A stretch of 64,000 nt of DNA from Gigaspora rosea. Taxonomy: Eukaryota; Glomeromycota; Glomeromycetes; Diversisporales; Gigasporaceae. Both the position numbers and the translations under genes were made by a program. Below, piece after piece: positions 10,429-21,816 of the stretch. A model generated the notes under the pieces. That model had not been told where the DNA came from. It made no database searches and saw nothing but the letters and a program-made list of their open reading frames with translations. Each line of letters begins with the position of its first letter. Positions within the stretch are counted from its first letter, which is position 1. The stretch is taken from assembly GCA_003550325.1 (NCBI GenBank), contig QKWP01000055.1, forward strand, positions 520,201-584,200. The letters are read 5' to 3'.

Positions 10429-11080
10429 ACGCCCCCAAATTTGGCATTTTGAGGGTTATGATCGACAAGGATTTACATATGCAATCAGAAAGAAAGCGAA
10501 AAAATGCCTGGAAGGCATTTTGCTTATATAATTATCTACTGTAAAACCTACCTAACCCTAATCTAAAATGACCTTAATCCTAAAGTTAATTTGACATATA
10601 TTATAAGAATTGGCTCCTTTAGATGTCCCTAAATTTGGAAGCAACCAGAATCACAGCAGTCTACACGGGAGCGGGTAAAATCCCGACAAACAGAATCCCG
10701 ACAGGTCATAATCCCGACAAAAAAATCCCGACAATCAAAATCCTGACAATCCCAACAACAAAAAAATCATTAAATTTATTTAAGTTAGGGTTAGGGTTAG
10801 GTGAGTGCCTAGGTTGAGCGCCTGGGCTAGGGTTTGGTTTAGTTGATTTTATAGTAAAGTTGCTCAAGGAAAACTTTTTTAATTGTCAGGATTTTTGATT
10901 GTCGGGATTTTTTTGTCGGGATTATGACCTGTCGGGATTTTGACCCAAACCCGTCTACACCTGCCTTGAAGCATTAACAAAAAAATGGTCGGGAAGGCAT
11001 ATCCTGCCTCACCTCTTATCCTTGCCCTAACATAATTAAGCTTCAAAAAATCGCATGGATACATTCCTTTAGCCATCCCC
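10271..11080 (+). repeat. Dispersed ACCCTAA-containing repeat, three successive copies
   Basis: AGTCTAAACCTACCTC, AATGTCAGGAAGGTAATTTT, an ACCCTAACCCTAAAG-type core and a final TTTAGACGCCCCCAAATTTGG-like end appear at about 10271-10441, again at about 10500-10640, and a third, interrupted start follows at 10953. Relatives lie at 20310-20460, 27285-27400 and 46920-47080. Confidence 0.6.
10667..10952. mobile_element. 286-bp MITE of AATCCCGACA words, 8-bp target duplication
   Basis: About 80 bp at each end are inverted copies: AAAATCCCGACA, GGTCATAATCCCGACAAAAA and ATCCCGACAATCAAAA at left, and their complements at right. The flanks are the exact 8-bp direct repeat GTCTACAC (10659-10666 and 10953-10960). 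The middle has TTAGGGTTAGGGTTAGG. It sits inside another dispersed repeat whose uninterrupted form is seen at 20310. Confidence 0.9.
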
Positions 11081-11082
11081 AT

Positions 11083-11755
11083 ATTCGGGACGGTAGATTC
11101 TTATGCAAAAAAAGCCTGTGAACTAACTTATATTTACAACATTAACATGATTAAATAGTAAATATTATGAATAGTTTATTTTAAACAGTTAAGTTAATGA
11201 ATATTTCTTTATACTTAACGATTGAAATTAAATGTAAATATTCATGAATAGATTATTTTAAATACTTAGGTTATCGCACTTTGGATCAGCAATCTTAGTC
11301 ATTTTTTGAGTCCCATGGGTCCGTGATAACCACACTATGCTCACATTTTATGAAATTGATTTATCGATAAAAGGAAATACGGTAAATAATTAAAATGGCT
11401 TCCACGAAATATGATAAAGTCGAAGTGACTACTATATTATAATAACAGAACTTACAAGACAAAAAATTATAAAAATCATTTGTCCCTAAATCGAAAAGAA
11501 TGAAATGCTTTAAATGACATAAAATAAATAAATTAAATAGCAAATTTAATTATAACATAAATAATATATTTAAATAACAAAAGTTCTTTATACTCACAAT
11601 TAATGCGAATAAAGTGAATTAGTCAATACTAGTAGCAGATTGAAATGAAATTAAACAGTAAATACTTATAAATTAAATAATAATATTCATAACTCGAATA
11701 GCTTATTTAAATGCATAGTATTGATAAATATTATTAAAATTTTATAACCTCCTAT
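11083..11755. other. AT-rich stretch without a recognised feature
   Basis: There are no supported frames. A few loose repeats of AATATTCATGAATAG-like sequence are present at 11160-11265 and 11650-11720. Confidence 0.4.
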
Positions 11756-11756
11756 A

Positions 11757-12005
11757 TGACCTGTTGACCCAGGTCATAACTTGGGTCAATATCTAATTTG
11801 CTCAGACCACTATTACCTGACCTGGGTTGGTCTCTAGGCATAGCATCCGATTATGCACAAACCTTAAATGACCCACTGATCGGCCATTTCTAAATGACCA
11901 GTTCATTTCCAAATGACCTGAGTCATTTGGTTTTAAATGACTGTAATGACCAGGTCATTTCAGGTCATTTGCAAAATAGGCAAATGACCAGGTTATTTAC
12001 TATTC
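11757..12005. repeat. AAATGACCTGGTCATTT word cluster
   Basis: Many copies of AAATGACC, GGTCATTT and TGACCCAGGTCA occur in both orientations, for example CCAAATGACCTGAGTCATTT and AATGACCAGGTCATTTC. The sequence on either side lacks the word, apart from a few outliers up to 12370. Confidence 0.75.
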
Positions 12006-12429
12006 CTACCGTAATCCAACATTAGTTACCTAATTCTATTTGAGTGGCTAGTGGCTATAGTAGCTCTCCCACAAAAATTTTACTCCCTGTGATTTTTATC
12101 CAATGAAACCCAATAAAACTCTTTAGCATTCGAATGATATTAGGATGAAGTCATATTGGGGGTAACCTTATTGATTAATGTTTTTGTGGGGATAATAACT
12201 CACCACGATTATTTTTTTAATCAATAATATTAAATTTAGGGTAACCAGCTAGAAAAAATCTATAGGTGTTATGACAAATGACATAATCATATGTTATTTT
12301 AAATTCTTATCAATAAATAACTTGATCCACTGATCTGTTTAAATGATTTTTTCCCATCTAAATGAGTTCAAATCTGCAAAATCCAATTATAGAATCTTGA
12401 GGATTGCATTTAAGGATAGGAATCAGTTA

Positions 12430-13015
12430 AATTTTTAGCCGATTAGTCAGTTGACTAAAACTGTTAGTCATCGACTGACTAAAAATCGACTAATCGATTA
12501 ATTGACTAATCAATTAGTTGACTAGTTAACTAATCAACTAGTCAACTAATCGATTAGTTGACTAATATACTAATCGATTAGTCAATTAGTCAATTAGTTG
12601 ATTAGTCAATTAGTCAACTAATCAATTAGTCAATTAATTGATTAGTTAATTAGTTGATTAGTTGATTAGTCAGCTAGTCAGCTATAAAACAACAAATAAA
12701 GACCAGAAATATAGCAATGAAATTATAAAATGGATGATTAATAGACAAGTAACCAAACTAATTAACTAATCGACTAGTTAACCAATTGACTAATCAACTA
12801 ATTGACTAATCAACTAATCAACTAATTGACTAGCTGATTAGTTGACTAATTGACTAATTGGCTAATCAACTAATCGAAATTGACTAATTGACTAGTTGAC
12901 TAATTGACTAATTGACTAATCGACTAATTGACCTAATTGATCAACTGACTTTAAAAAAATTTAGTTATTAGTTGACTAATAGTTGACTAATAGTTGACTA
13001 GTCGACTAATAACTA
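12430..13015. repeat. GACTAATCGACTAATTGACTA word array
   Basis: It is a dense array of GACTAAT, TTGACTAGTTGA and ATTAGTCAA in both orientations, split by an ~80-bp word-free core (about 12682-12760). The layout (array, core, mirrored array) is the same as that of the CGATTAATCG cluster at 3744-4356, with a related but different word. Confidence 0.85.
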
Positions 13016-13585
13016 TAAATATAGTTACACTTCCTTATATCTATGATTGTACAAGGGTATGTACAGTAAGCAGGTGTGTACATCTCACATTATGTGTAAG
13101 TATAGTTGTAAAAAAGGGAAGTGGTAGTATACGTATACAGGTATGGGTATGTTTCTTATATCCAATATTTATAATTCTTGCAAAATCCCATACTGTACTA
13201 TTTCACTTGCATAGAAGGATGCAACTGTAGGCATAAAGGTTGGTCATGACTATTGTGTGCAAGGAAGGAGCACACGATGAGACAAGCAATAATAATGACC
13301 CACTTGTGAACGAAGTCACAAGGTGGGACATTATTGTGAGTCACTGGACTTTCTATGTGACAGCAAATCACTAACAGAATGGTATTTGAGTAACCTGATA
13401 ATCTGCATCAATCTCTTTGTTTTTTGAGTTTTTTGCTTGACATAGAGTCTAGCTATCCCCCTGCCACACCCCAAAAAAGAGGAAGAAAGGAAGAAAGAGT
13501 GGTTAAAAAAAGTCAATACACTACTACAAAGTCACTGGACTTATCACAAAAAAGGACAAACAAAGAAGTCGATGTCTATGCTTGA
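13016..13585. other. No gene recognised; contains the reverse copy of the 6784 repeat
   Basis: Apart from the repeat at about 13232-13295, I see nothing supported. Short minus-strand frames here (13331-13516 and 13544-13810) run into the next element. Confidence 0.4.
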
Positions 13586-13589
13586 AATA

Positions 13590-14835
13590 GGGTGTCCAGG
13601 ATTATGTGAAAGCATAATATGCACATAATTTACCAATTTTTCGCATCGCATATGCTTCATATAATTGAGCAAACAAAAGCATAAATCACATGAATAAAAT
13701 ATAATTGGTTGTTGTAAATATGTTAACTTCATTTGGCAATGCTTTAAATTTGTAATTTGGATGAAAGAAAATAAGTTCAGAAAGCTCCAATATAAAAAAT
13801 AAATGAACATAAGTTAGATAGATATTATGGTGATCTAAGTAATAAAAAAACTGAATTATATAAGCAAGTTGAAAAAATTAATTCTTTTAGCAAAATCCAA
13901 TCAAGTCATATTGACATGATGACTTAACTACCAAATGCATAAACATATATCACAAGATTACAAGCATAGCTGAAATAAAATTTTCTGTAAATGTCCAAAA
14001 ATTCTGAAGAATAGAACTAATAATATACGGCGTACAATAATAAAATTGCATAATTGATCACATAATTTTAAATTTATTTCACATCGATCGCATAATTAAT
14101 CTCAGTTCGCTCACATAAATTACCTTATCACATCGCATAATCCTGGAGTCCAGGATTATGTGATGCGATGAGGTAAATTATGCGAGCAAACTGAGGTTGA
14201 TTATGCGATAAATGCGAAATAAATTTAAAATTATGCGATCGATTATGCGATTTTTTATTGTACGCTATATGTATTAGTTCTATTCTTCAGAATTTTTTAG
14301 ACACGCATCCGCTTATTTGCATGGGTAATACAAGCTCCTGGAGAGAAAATAGCCAATCAGAGAGTGCAGAATTTGACTATTCCGGATCAGCTTGACAAAG
14401 AATTCGAACACACATAAAAGAAGAAAAAAGTGAAAATATGCAAAAACTAATGTTTAAAATAATCTTGGTGAATGAAATTTTACTTATATTAAGCATTACT
14501 CTAACCCTATAGCCTCTAACATTAAGGCCTAACTCTAAATTTTATCTCACGCACTTAGTTTATTTACAAAATTGGATTGCCTTTTTTGATTTGTGTTACC
14601 TGCACAAATAATTCATTTTTAACATCGGAACTTTTTGGAATTTACTTTCTGCCACCCAAATTACAAATTAAATATTGCTGAATATTGGCAAATTAAGTTA
14701 ACGTCTCCAAACAACCAATCATATTTCAGCTACGTGATCTGAGCACTTTTTTTTGCTGAATTATGCGAAGCATATGTGATGCGAAAATTTGGTAAATTAT
14801 GCACATATTATGCTTTCGCATAATCCTGGACACCC
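13590..14835. mobile_element. Head-to-head pair of GGGTGTCCAGGATTATGCG elements, 1.25 kb
   Basis: The left end TAGGGTGTCCAGGATTATG and the right end CATAATCCTGGACACCCTA are mirror images, bounded by TA on both sides. The two arms (13590-14145 and 14146-14835) meet without spacer at TCCTGGAGTCCAGGATTATG. Each arm is a shortened or diverged version of copies A and B at 7331-9339. It could be one foldback element or two abutting MITEs. No transposase is encoded. Confidence 0.8.
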
Positions 14836-14839
14836 TAAT

Positions 14840-15400
14840 GTACACCTAAAGGTCCGTCATGTTAGTGTTTTATTCTTCGTTTTTTTCTTTTTTTCTTCTT
14901 TTTTATTTTTGTTCTTTTTTTCTCTTGTTTTTAATTTTTTCTTGTTTTCTGTTTTCTATTTTTTTGTTCATTTTTTTTTCATTTTTTTAATTTTTTCCAT
15001 TTTTTTTGTTCTTTTTTACTTTCTTTATTCTTTTTTTTTATTTTTTTTATTTTATTTTTTTTTCTTTTTGTTTGGTTTTTTTTCTTTTGTTGGGGTTTTT
15101 TTAATTTCTTTTTCTTATATTTTTTATTTTATTTTTATTTTATTTTTTATTTTATTTTATTTTCATTTAAAATGGCAAATGTTTTTTAGGGTATGTGTTT
15201 TTTTGTTTTTTTTTTTTGTTTTTAATTTTGGTTTCAAACTAACAACTACCTTTTTTTTATGGCTAAAATGCCGATTGGATTTAAAATAATATAAAATAGA
15301 ACTAAAAGATAAGATTTTTTAGTTTTTCTTTATTTCTTTTTTTTTTGTCATTAACATCTTTTTTTCTTCAGATGCATTTCATAGTTAGTGATTAGGCTTT
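14840..15400 (+). repeat. T-rich low-complexity tract
   Basis: About 450 bp of T runs punctuated by single C, G or A. The 166-codon frame here encodes almost only Phe, Leu and Ser and is a by-product. The same kind of tract recurs at 45900-46700, 47120-47330 and 59000-59380 next to similar GTTGGAGTC repeats. Confidence 0.7.
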
Positions 15401-15403
15401 GTT

Positions 15404-15535
15404 ATTGGAATCATCGTTGTTGGAGTCATTGTCATTGGAGTTATAATAATTGGAGTCATCGTAATTGGAGTCATCATAATTGAAGTGCTGTAATTAGAGT
15501 TGTCATAATAGAGTCATCATAATTAGAGTTGTCGA
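15404..15535 (+). repeat. GTTGGAGTCATC 12- to 15-bp repeats
   Basis: Successive GTTGGAGTCATTG, ATTGGAGTTATAATA, ATTGGAGTCATCG and related units. Comparable arrays follow T-rich tracts at 47340-47430 and 58795-58930. Confidence 0.65.
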
Positions 15536-15794
15536 GGAGTTGTTAAAATCGATGCTGAAAAGAGATTAATTTTTCTTGACTCATTTGGCGCTTTTTTAGG
15601 TTCCAGAGGGTGTATGGTTGTTAACATATGTGCACCATAAGAGTTTTTTGTATAATGTAAATTTTGCTTTAATTAGTTAGATTCTATCTATGTATTACAA
15701 TTTTTTTGTAATATTTTTTTTATTAAAAATTTATAAATTTCATTTTTTTATTAACTTAATTAAAATTAATAAATTTTGAATATAAGCTTATATA

Positions 15795-15890
15795 AGGACC
15801 AATCAAAATTGATCACATGATTTATGTGATGACCGATAAATATCAGTTGTCACATGAATCACATGGTCAATTTTGATTGGTCGATCATAG
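15795..15890. repeat. Hairpin: ACCAATCAAAATTGATCACATG and its complement
   Basis: GACCAATCAAAATTGATCAC on the left pairs with GGTCAATTTTGATTGGTCGA on the right. A diverged copy lies at 47588-47685, so the T-rich tract, GTTGGAGTC array and hairpin form one composite repeat. Confidence 0.75.
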
Positions 15891-15899
15891 GGTACCATG

Positions 15900-16660
15900 G
15901 TAATGGGTCACTATAAAATAACACCCATAAAATATCATTATATTTTTTTTATTTTTTTATCATTTTTTAAAATTTAGTATTTTATTTATATTATTATGAT
16001 TTTTTATTGTATTTAAATTATTTTTATTCCTTAACCCGTTTAGCGGGCAAATTTGCCTGCTTAAATTTTTTTTGACCAATTATTGTACAATTTTTCAAAA
16101 TTTTATTAAGCTGCACCTCCATAATCTCGTGACTAGAATGAAAGAACACTATGTGCTAGTTGTCATATGATTGTTATTTTGTGAAATTTCTTTAATAATA
16201 TTCCAAAATTATCTAAATATGGCTGACTGTTTATATGATCTTTACAATTATATTTAATAGTAAAAATGATACTTTCATATAACAATTGTGTAATATCTTC
16301 ATAATTATCACACTGAGATAAGGTACCTTTTATAAATAATATTGAAGTTGGTCAAATATTCTTCATGACCAACTTTACTGAATTGGTTTTTTGAAATAAT
16401 GCAAGAGAGATAAGGTGACTCAAAAACTTGGATAAAAGGCATATTTTACATTCTTTGTGTGAATTTATGCCCTTTGTTTGGATCATTTCGAGTATGCCAC
16501 ACTGCAGCTGTTGAATGTAGCATGTGGCTCAAGCTTTTTGGAGTCACTATAACCAATTAGAATCAAAATTTATATAAAGAAATTTTTTTATGCTTTATTT
16601 TCGTCAAATTAAGTGAACAGTTTAAGGGATAATATATTTTATATTTTTTTTATGGGTACA
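15900..16660. other. AT-rich stretch without a recognised feature
   Basis: No supported frame, RNA gene or clear repeat, apart from short ATTTTTTTATT tracts near 15940-16030. Confidence 0.4.
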
Positions 16661-16664
16661 TTTA

Positions 16665-16972
16665 TTTATCGCCTTGCAATGTGTTGCTCTCACATGATCA
16701 ATCAATAAGAATTCAAGATCAGGTATAACATAGCACAAGAAAAAAGTTCAAAACAAACGTTCATTTTGACAAAAATCACCTATAACCCAATGTAACTACC
16801 TTTTGTGCTCTAAAAAAAAAATTTCTTGCAATATTTTACTATATACCACCTACTTCACCTGTACCCTAACCCTACCTAACTCTAACCCTAACTATACAAA
16901 ATCAATTAGTTTATTTTGGTTGTTTTGATTAACTTTACAGGGGCAACAATGTCACATATGCGATGTATTATC
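16665..16972 (+). mobile_element. ACCCTAA-core MITE
   Basis: Left end ATCGCCTTGCAATGTGTTGC, right end (inverted) GATAATACATCGCATATGTG. The core has CAAAACAAACGTTCATTTTG, ATTTCTTGCAATATTTTAC, GTACCCTAACCCTACC and a run-out TTGGTTGTTTTGATTAAC, shared with the copies at 29395, 31530 and 53233. Confidence 0.65.
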
Positions 16973-16973
16973 T

Positions 16974-17092
16974 TTTTTTTATTATTTAAATTTTTTTATT
17001 TAAATTTTTTTTTATTTAAATTTTTTTTATTTAAATTTTTTTATTTAAACTTTTTTATTTAAATTTTTTTTATTTAAATTTTTTTTTATTTA
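16974..17092. repeat. (TTTTTTTATTTAAA)n tract
   Basis: About nine successive T-run plus AAA units with a spacing of roughly 12-14 bp. Such tracts border most MITEs in this window. Confidence 0.8.
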
Positions 17093-17250
17093 GAATGTTG
17101 CTAATTTTCGCTTTAAATGATACCATATAGTTCAGAAATAAAATTAGGAGCCAGATTGGGAACTAGCTCAAAATTCTAGTATAAAAGGATTTTGTAATAA
17201 TATGATCAACATATATATATACATATATACATACAATTATATTTTTTTAT

Positions 17251-17770
17251 TTAATTTGTGATCTGCCTAAGAACTAGTGAAAAAACATAGTAAACAGTGG
17301 AGATATATTTACTATGTATTTTTGACTTTTTTGGAATCTGGAGTTTTCTAAAGAACAAACCGATTTTCTACTAAGTAAACATCACTTTAACATTAAGTAA
17401 AAGTTGTAGAGGAAAAAATTCTGGTTATAATAGCAGTTAAATCATTAAAATCGGCCTAGTGGGTTGCAAGATATGAGTATTTTTGTCTTCGCAATTAAAT
17501 GTTTGCTTTTTTGTTTACACCATATAGTCGCAAAGACAAAAATTCTCATATTTTTTGATCCACTGGGCTGATTTTATTGATTTAACTGCCATTATGACCG
17601 GAATTTTCTTTTCTACAATTTTATTTAATTTAAAAGAGATGTTTATTTAGTAAAAAATTAGTTTTTCCTTTGGGAAACTCCAGATTCCAAAAAAAAGCAA
17701 AAAACAATAGTAAATTTCCTACGATTTACTATGTAATTTCACTGGTTCTTAGGTGAATCACAAATTAATT
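17251..17770. repeat. 520-bp foldback with ~240-bp arms
   Basis: TTAATTTGTGATCTGCCTAA at left is mirrored by TTAGGTGAATCACAAATTAA at right, and the pairing continues through GGAATCTGGAGTTT and CAGTTAAATCATTAAAATCG to a centre near 17505. The arms differ by scattered substitutions and small gaps. Confidence 0.8.
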
Positions 17771-17809
17771 TATTTACAAATGTAAATATTACTAAAATAT
17801 TACTATATT

Positions 17810-18195
17810 TTTAGTTGCCAATCTGGATAAGATCAGCAATATTTTTATATTTAGAATTTGGGCAAAACAAATATATAAACAACATAGCACAAAATCTGAA
17901 ATAGGCCTATATATAAAATTTTTATATGATTTAAAGAATTTTAAAGATGTTTTTACTCATATCTTTTTATCTACAAGTCCGATTTTAATAAAATTTTATC
18001 AGTAAATGTACAAGAACCTGCTCTACAACTTTACTTATATTAAAAAATAATATTTATTTAGTACAAAAAATACTTTTCATAAGGGTCATAATCAGATTTA
18101 CTAATATATTGTTTATATATTTGTTTATCTCCAATTTCATATATAGTAATAATATAGCTATAGTGCCGATCTTATCTGAATTGGTAATTAGATAC
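17810..18195. mobile_element. MITE with GCCAATCTGGATAAGATC ends
   Basis: TTAGTTGCCAATCTGGATAA at left is mirrored at right by TTATCTGAATTGGTAATTAG. The interior has a weak resemblance to the neighbouring foldback (AGTTGTAGAGCAGG-type text in reverse), so both may share ancestry. Confidence 0.6.
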
Positions 18196-18721
18196 TCACA
18201 TGTGTTATTATTTAAAGTAATACAGATTTATTAAATATATAATATATATTTATATGCAGTTTAAACTATTCTATAGATCATACATAAATATACATTTTTA
18301 TATACTGTTAACCTATAGAAATTACTATAAAACACAAAATCGATCATAACTCTTGATATAGTGGTCAGAATTGAATGAAACGACCACCATTCGAATCAGC
18401 TCATTGAGACGGTTCTAACGAGCTATAGATCATCCCGATACGATTACTGGATGATAAGATCAGAACCAATTAACACTCAATATAGGATCTGCAATCTGAT
18501 TGGCTGAGGACCTTCTGCGCGAATGTCTTTACATGTATTACTTCTAAAACATGTCATATTTATAGCATATATTTTATATATTTTATTTATTATACATATA
18601 TTATTTATTTCATATATTACATTTCCATTATATATACTATATATTTTTTATTAGTAGTAGATATAACATATATTACACTTGTAGTAGATATAGTCTGTTA
18701 CATTTGTGAAAAATCAAAATG

Positions 18722-18728
18722 TATAAAA
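18722..18728 (+). promoter_or_regulatory. TATA box of a decayed gene
   Basis: TATAAAA lies about 175 bp upstream of the ATG at 18901, with a pyrimidine-rich stretch (CTTCATACTCTTTCAC) some 40 bp downstream, as expected for a transcription start region. Confidence 0.4.
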
Positions 18729-18900
18729 GCAGCCAATGTGGACCCAAGTTCAACATTGAGTCTTCATACTCTTTCACTAATAAATATATTTATTTATTAC
18801 ATAAATTAAACAATTATTAGTATCCTCATATACTTCTAATTGTAGCCTCTTTTGTAATTGCAAATTGCCTTAAATCTTCTTTGTTAAATTTTCTTAAAAA

Positions 18901-19140
18901 ATGCCTTCCGACTTTGATATATCACAGTAACAAAGTGAGGTTACACAAAGTGTTCACTGTCTAAGATCGCTCTAGTTACCTAATATTTTTGAAGAAGTGA
19001 ATATAGGATAACAATACTACTTCTTTATACTCAATATAGCTTGTATTGCTTCGCTTATGCTTAGTAGCACAAACAGAGCTTGCTTTACTTACTTTGTAGT
19101 AGCTTTGCTTCAGCTTTTGCCTCTGTTTCACTCTCTTTTC
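18901..19140 (+). pseudogene. Decayed N-terminus of an unidentified protein
   Basis: From the ATG the frame reads MPSDFDISQ, stop, QSEVTQSVHCLRSL, stop, LPNIFEEVNIG, stop, and then stays open to 19140. Three in-frame stops (TAA, TAG, TAA) interrupt an otherwise protein-like frame. I do not know the family; such N-termini occur on transposase genes, but that is a guess. A hAT-like MITE is inserted just downstream (19194-19449), and beyond 19460 the sequence is A-rich repeat. Confidence 0.35.
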
Positions 19141-19193
19141 TAAATATTTGATACGACTACAACTAATTTATTCTAACTTACTCTAATCCTAGT

Positions 19194-19449
19194 AGGACTG
19201 GGAAAACTATATAAGGTCCCTGCCAAAAAATCCAAAATACATATCTATGCAATACGCATAATGATTGGCTATTTGGCTGTTTTTACATTCAAATTTGGTA
19301 ATAAACCCAAAAAAGTAAAGATCTTCATAAGCAAATTACTATTGTTGCAAATCAACATATAATTTTTACTAGCGGTGACATTTATATAATTTAAAGTACT
19401 CTTCAAATTATAGTGTAGTGGGGACATTATATATAGTTTTCCCGGTCCT
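19194..19449. mobile_element. 256-bp MITE, exact 8-bp target duplication
   Basis: AGGACTGGGAAAACTATATA at left, and inverted at right TATATAGTTTTCCCGGTCCT. The flanks are the direct repeat ATCCTAGT (19186-19193 and 19450-19457). An 8-bp duplication fits hAT, though the terminus is not the usual CAGGG or TAGGG. Confidence 0.85.
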
Positions 19450-19459
19450 ATCCTAGTGT

Positions 19460-20225
19460 TAACCTAATAATTTAACAAAATTTCACAACAAGTAGCAAAA
19501 CAAATATATATCTAAAATATCCCAAAGGTTCAAGAAAACAGTCTAGCCCGAATTTGCTTATAAATCTCCAACTATAGTGACTCCAAAAACACAGTACAAA
19601 AATGACAAAATTTATACCAGCTATAATAACATGACTCTACAACTCTAACTACAACAAGAGCAATTTCAACAGTTCACTACTTTGGAAAAAAAGAGGTTTG
19701 GTAAATATTAAATAAGAAAAACTAGCACTTTACAACATTCACAAGGTCAAAGAAACAAAGTAGCCAACAAAACTCTAATAACAATATTACTAGCATAATA
19801 ATCTAGTGCAAAAAATAATAAAACCACCAATTGGTTACTCCAACTATGGCAATAGTAGCTCCAAAATAACATAGCACCAAAAAATAGCAATTTTAATACT
19901 AGTAATTCTTCAACTTACAGTAAACAATAATTTTAGCAAAAGAAATTCTAAGTATTAATTGTCTTTAAAAAATTAAAATTAATTAAACAATGTTTCATGA
20001 AGTGGAAAAACAAAGTAGCCAACAAAGACTCTAATAACAATACTAGCAACTAGATAACAGAGCATCAAAAGTAATAAACTCATTAACTGGTTACTCCAAC
20101 TACAATAACAGCAACTTCAAAATAACAAGGTGCCAAAAATAATGAATTCCATATCAGTGATTCTTTAAAATGAAAATACCAGAAACAGTGAAATACTATT
20201 GTTTAAAAGAAAGTATCATTTAGTT
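19460..20225 (-). repeat. A-rich composite repeat with CCAACTAYRGCAATAGTAGC units
   Basis: Recurring units such as CTCCAACTATGGCAATAGTA and AAAATAACATAGCACCAAAA are, in reverse, like the T-rich GTTGGAGTC arrays at 15404 and 47340. Similar text is at 44560-44680. No coding frame. Confidence 0.5.
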
Positions 20226-20309
20226 AAATATATCAAAAAAAGAAAAATCAAAATTGAGAGACACAAACAAAGAAAAAAGTGAAAAACACCAAAAATACAA
20301 GAAACGAGT

Positions 20310-20460
20310 GTCTAAACCTGTCTTGAAGCATTAATTAAAAATGTCAGAAAGGCAATTTTATCTATAAGATATTCCTAACCCTAAACCCTAACTAACCCTT
20401 ACCCTTATTTTAATTAAATAATAAAAAACATATAAAGGTATCTGGCTTTAACGGTCCCCT
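20310..20460 (+). repeat. Dispersed repeat with ACCCTAA core
   Basis: GTGTCTAAACCTGTCTTGAA, AATGTCAGAAAGGCAATTTT, CCTAACCCTAAACCCTAACT and GGTCCCCTAAATTT. This is the uninterrupted form of the repeat that carries the MITE at 10667. Confidence 0.6.
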
Positions 20461-20469
20461 AAATTTATA

Positions 20470-21815
20470 ATTCTATTTATTATATAAATTATATTAAAAT
20501 TACTAATTTTGTACTAGTATAACATTGCACAAATTTGTACCAGTATGATCACATGAATGTGTAACATGAAATGTGAGAGGTATGGTTTATGCTCGACAAA
20601 GTTGATGTCCACTATGCTGATTTTTGCAGAATCCTTTTTTGTTATGTGTGATGATTTTCATTTATTCATTTTTGGTATAATGTTAAGATTTTTACATACC
20701 GTATGACATATTCTGTATGTAGATCACATGCTATGATGCAATAACTACGTTATCAGTTATTAATTTAAAAATTTTGTATGATTTAATCATGACGTTAATA
20801 TTTATAATTTCAAATTACAGTAATGATGTAATAATCAAATTTTTCGTTAGATTTTTCTTTCATCCGGTTCCAAACTACTTACCTATAAACATTTCAAGAA
20901 CAATACATTTCACTGACCCTCATTTCATTGGCAAGCTTATTTTGCAAATGATTAATTTACAAACATGTTTGTACTGTAGACAATATATTTTTACCAACAG
21001 TTCATTTTCCAAGCTATTTTATCATTAAGATAAAATTTGAAATTAGAATCGAGTAATTTTTGTTATTGGTTAAATATGCTGTTTACGAAATTGAAATTTG
21101 TCTGTAAATTCTGTAAATTAGTCGTCTATAATATAAGCCTATCAGTGAAATGAGTGTCAATGAAATGTGGTGTCTTTGAAGTGATTGTGGTGAAATGATA
21201 TGGACCCAGAAAAAACAATTTATTCATAAATAGTCAAATTTTTTGGTTTTTTTGCAATGAACATTATTGGGAATATAGTAATTCGGGAAGCTTGTCAAAT
21301 GCAAGAGTAGATAAATTTATATCAATTTCGAACCTTAAGGTTTTTTATATGCCATGATCCTTATAGTAACTCATTAGACACAAGAATTTTCTGGTTAATG
21401 TTGTGATTACATATGATCGTTGAGATCTAGTAACTATATAATTAGGCCACATGTAGTTAATTTTTCGATTTGCACAAAAATTTTTCTTTTTTTTTAGGTG
21501 CAAATGTGCCATGCATATATATTTTTGGGCTATGCCAGCAAATAATTGGGCAGGTGAGTTTTATTGAGTTTGAAGTTTACAAAATACATAATAGAAATAG
21601 CATTTACCAGAACGCAGAGTCATCCTGTGAAAGAAGCGACCATAATTGCACTAGTAGTCACTTTAGGATTGGCCAGTTGGGCCATTCCTGCCTGCTAAAA
21701 CAAGTCAGCTACAAGTGAAGAGGTAAGAAATGATGAATGCACATGAGTTCATTTTTTGTGGGTGTAGTGGATGGTAGCGAAATTTACACTTCTGTTTCTT
21801 TATTTTCTTCAATAC
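20470..21815. other. No recognised gene; flank of the tandem array
   Basis: Open frames at 20774-21028 and 21470-21718 lack recognisable domains. TATGCCAGCAAATAATTGGG at about 21530 has a diverged second copy at about 24345, so the same sequence brackets the tandem array that follows. Confidence 0.4.
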
Positions 21816-21816
21816 T

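Noticed and set aside
14789-15289. 166-codon ORF rich in Phe, Leu and Ser
   Set aside because: It is the translation of a T-rich low-complexity tract that recurs in non-coding composite repeats.
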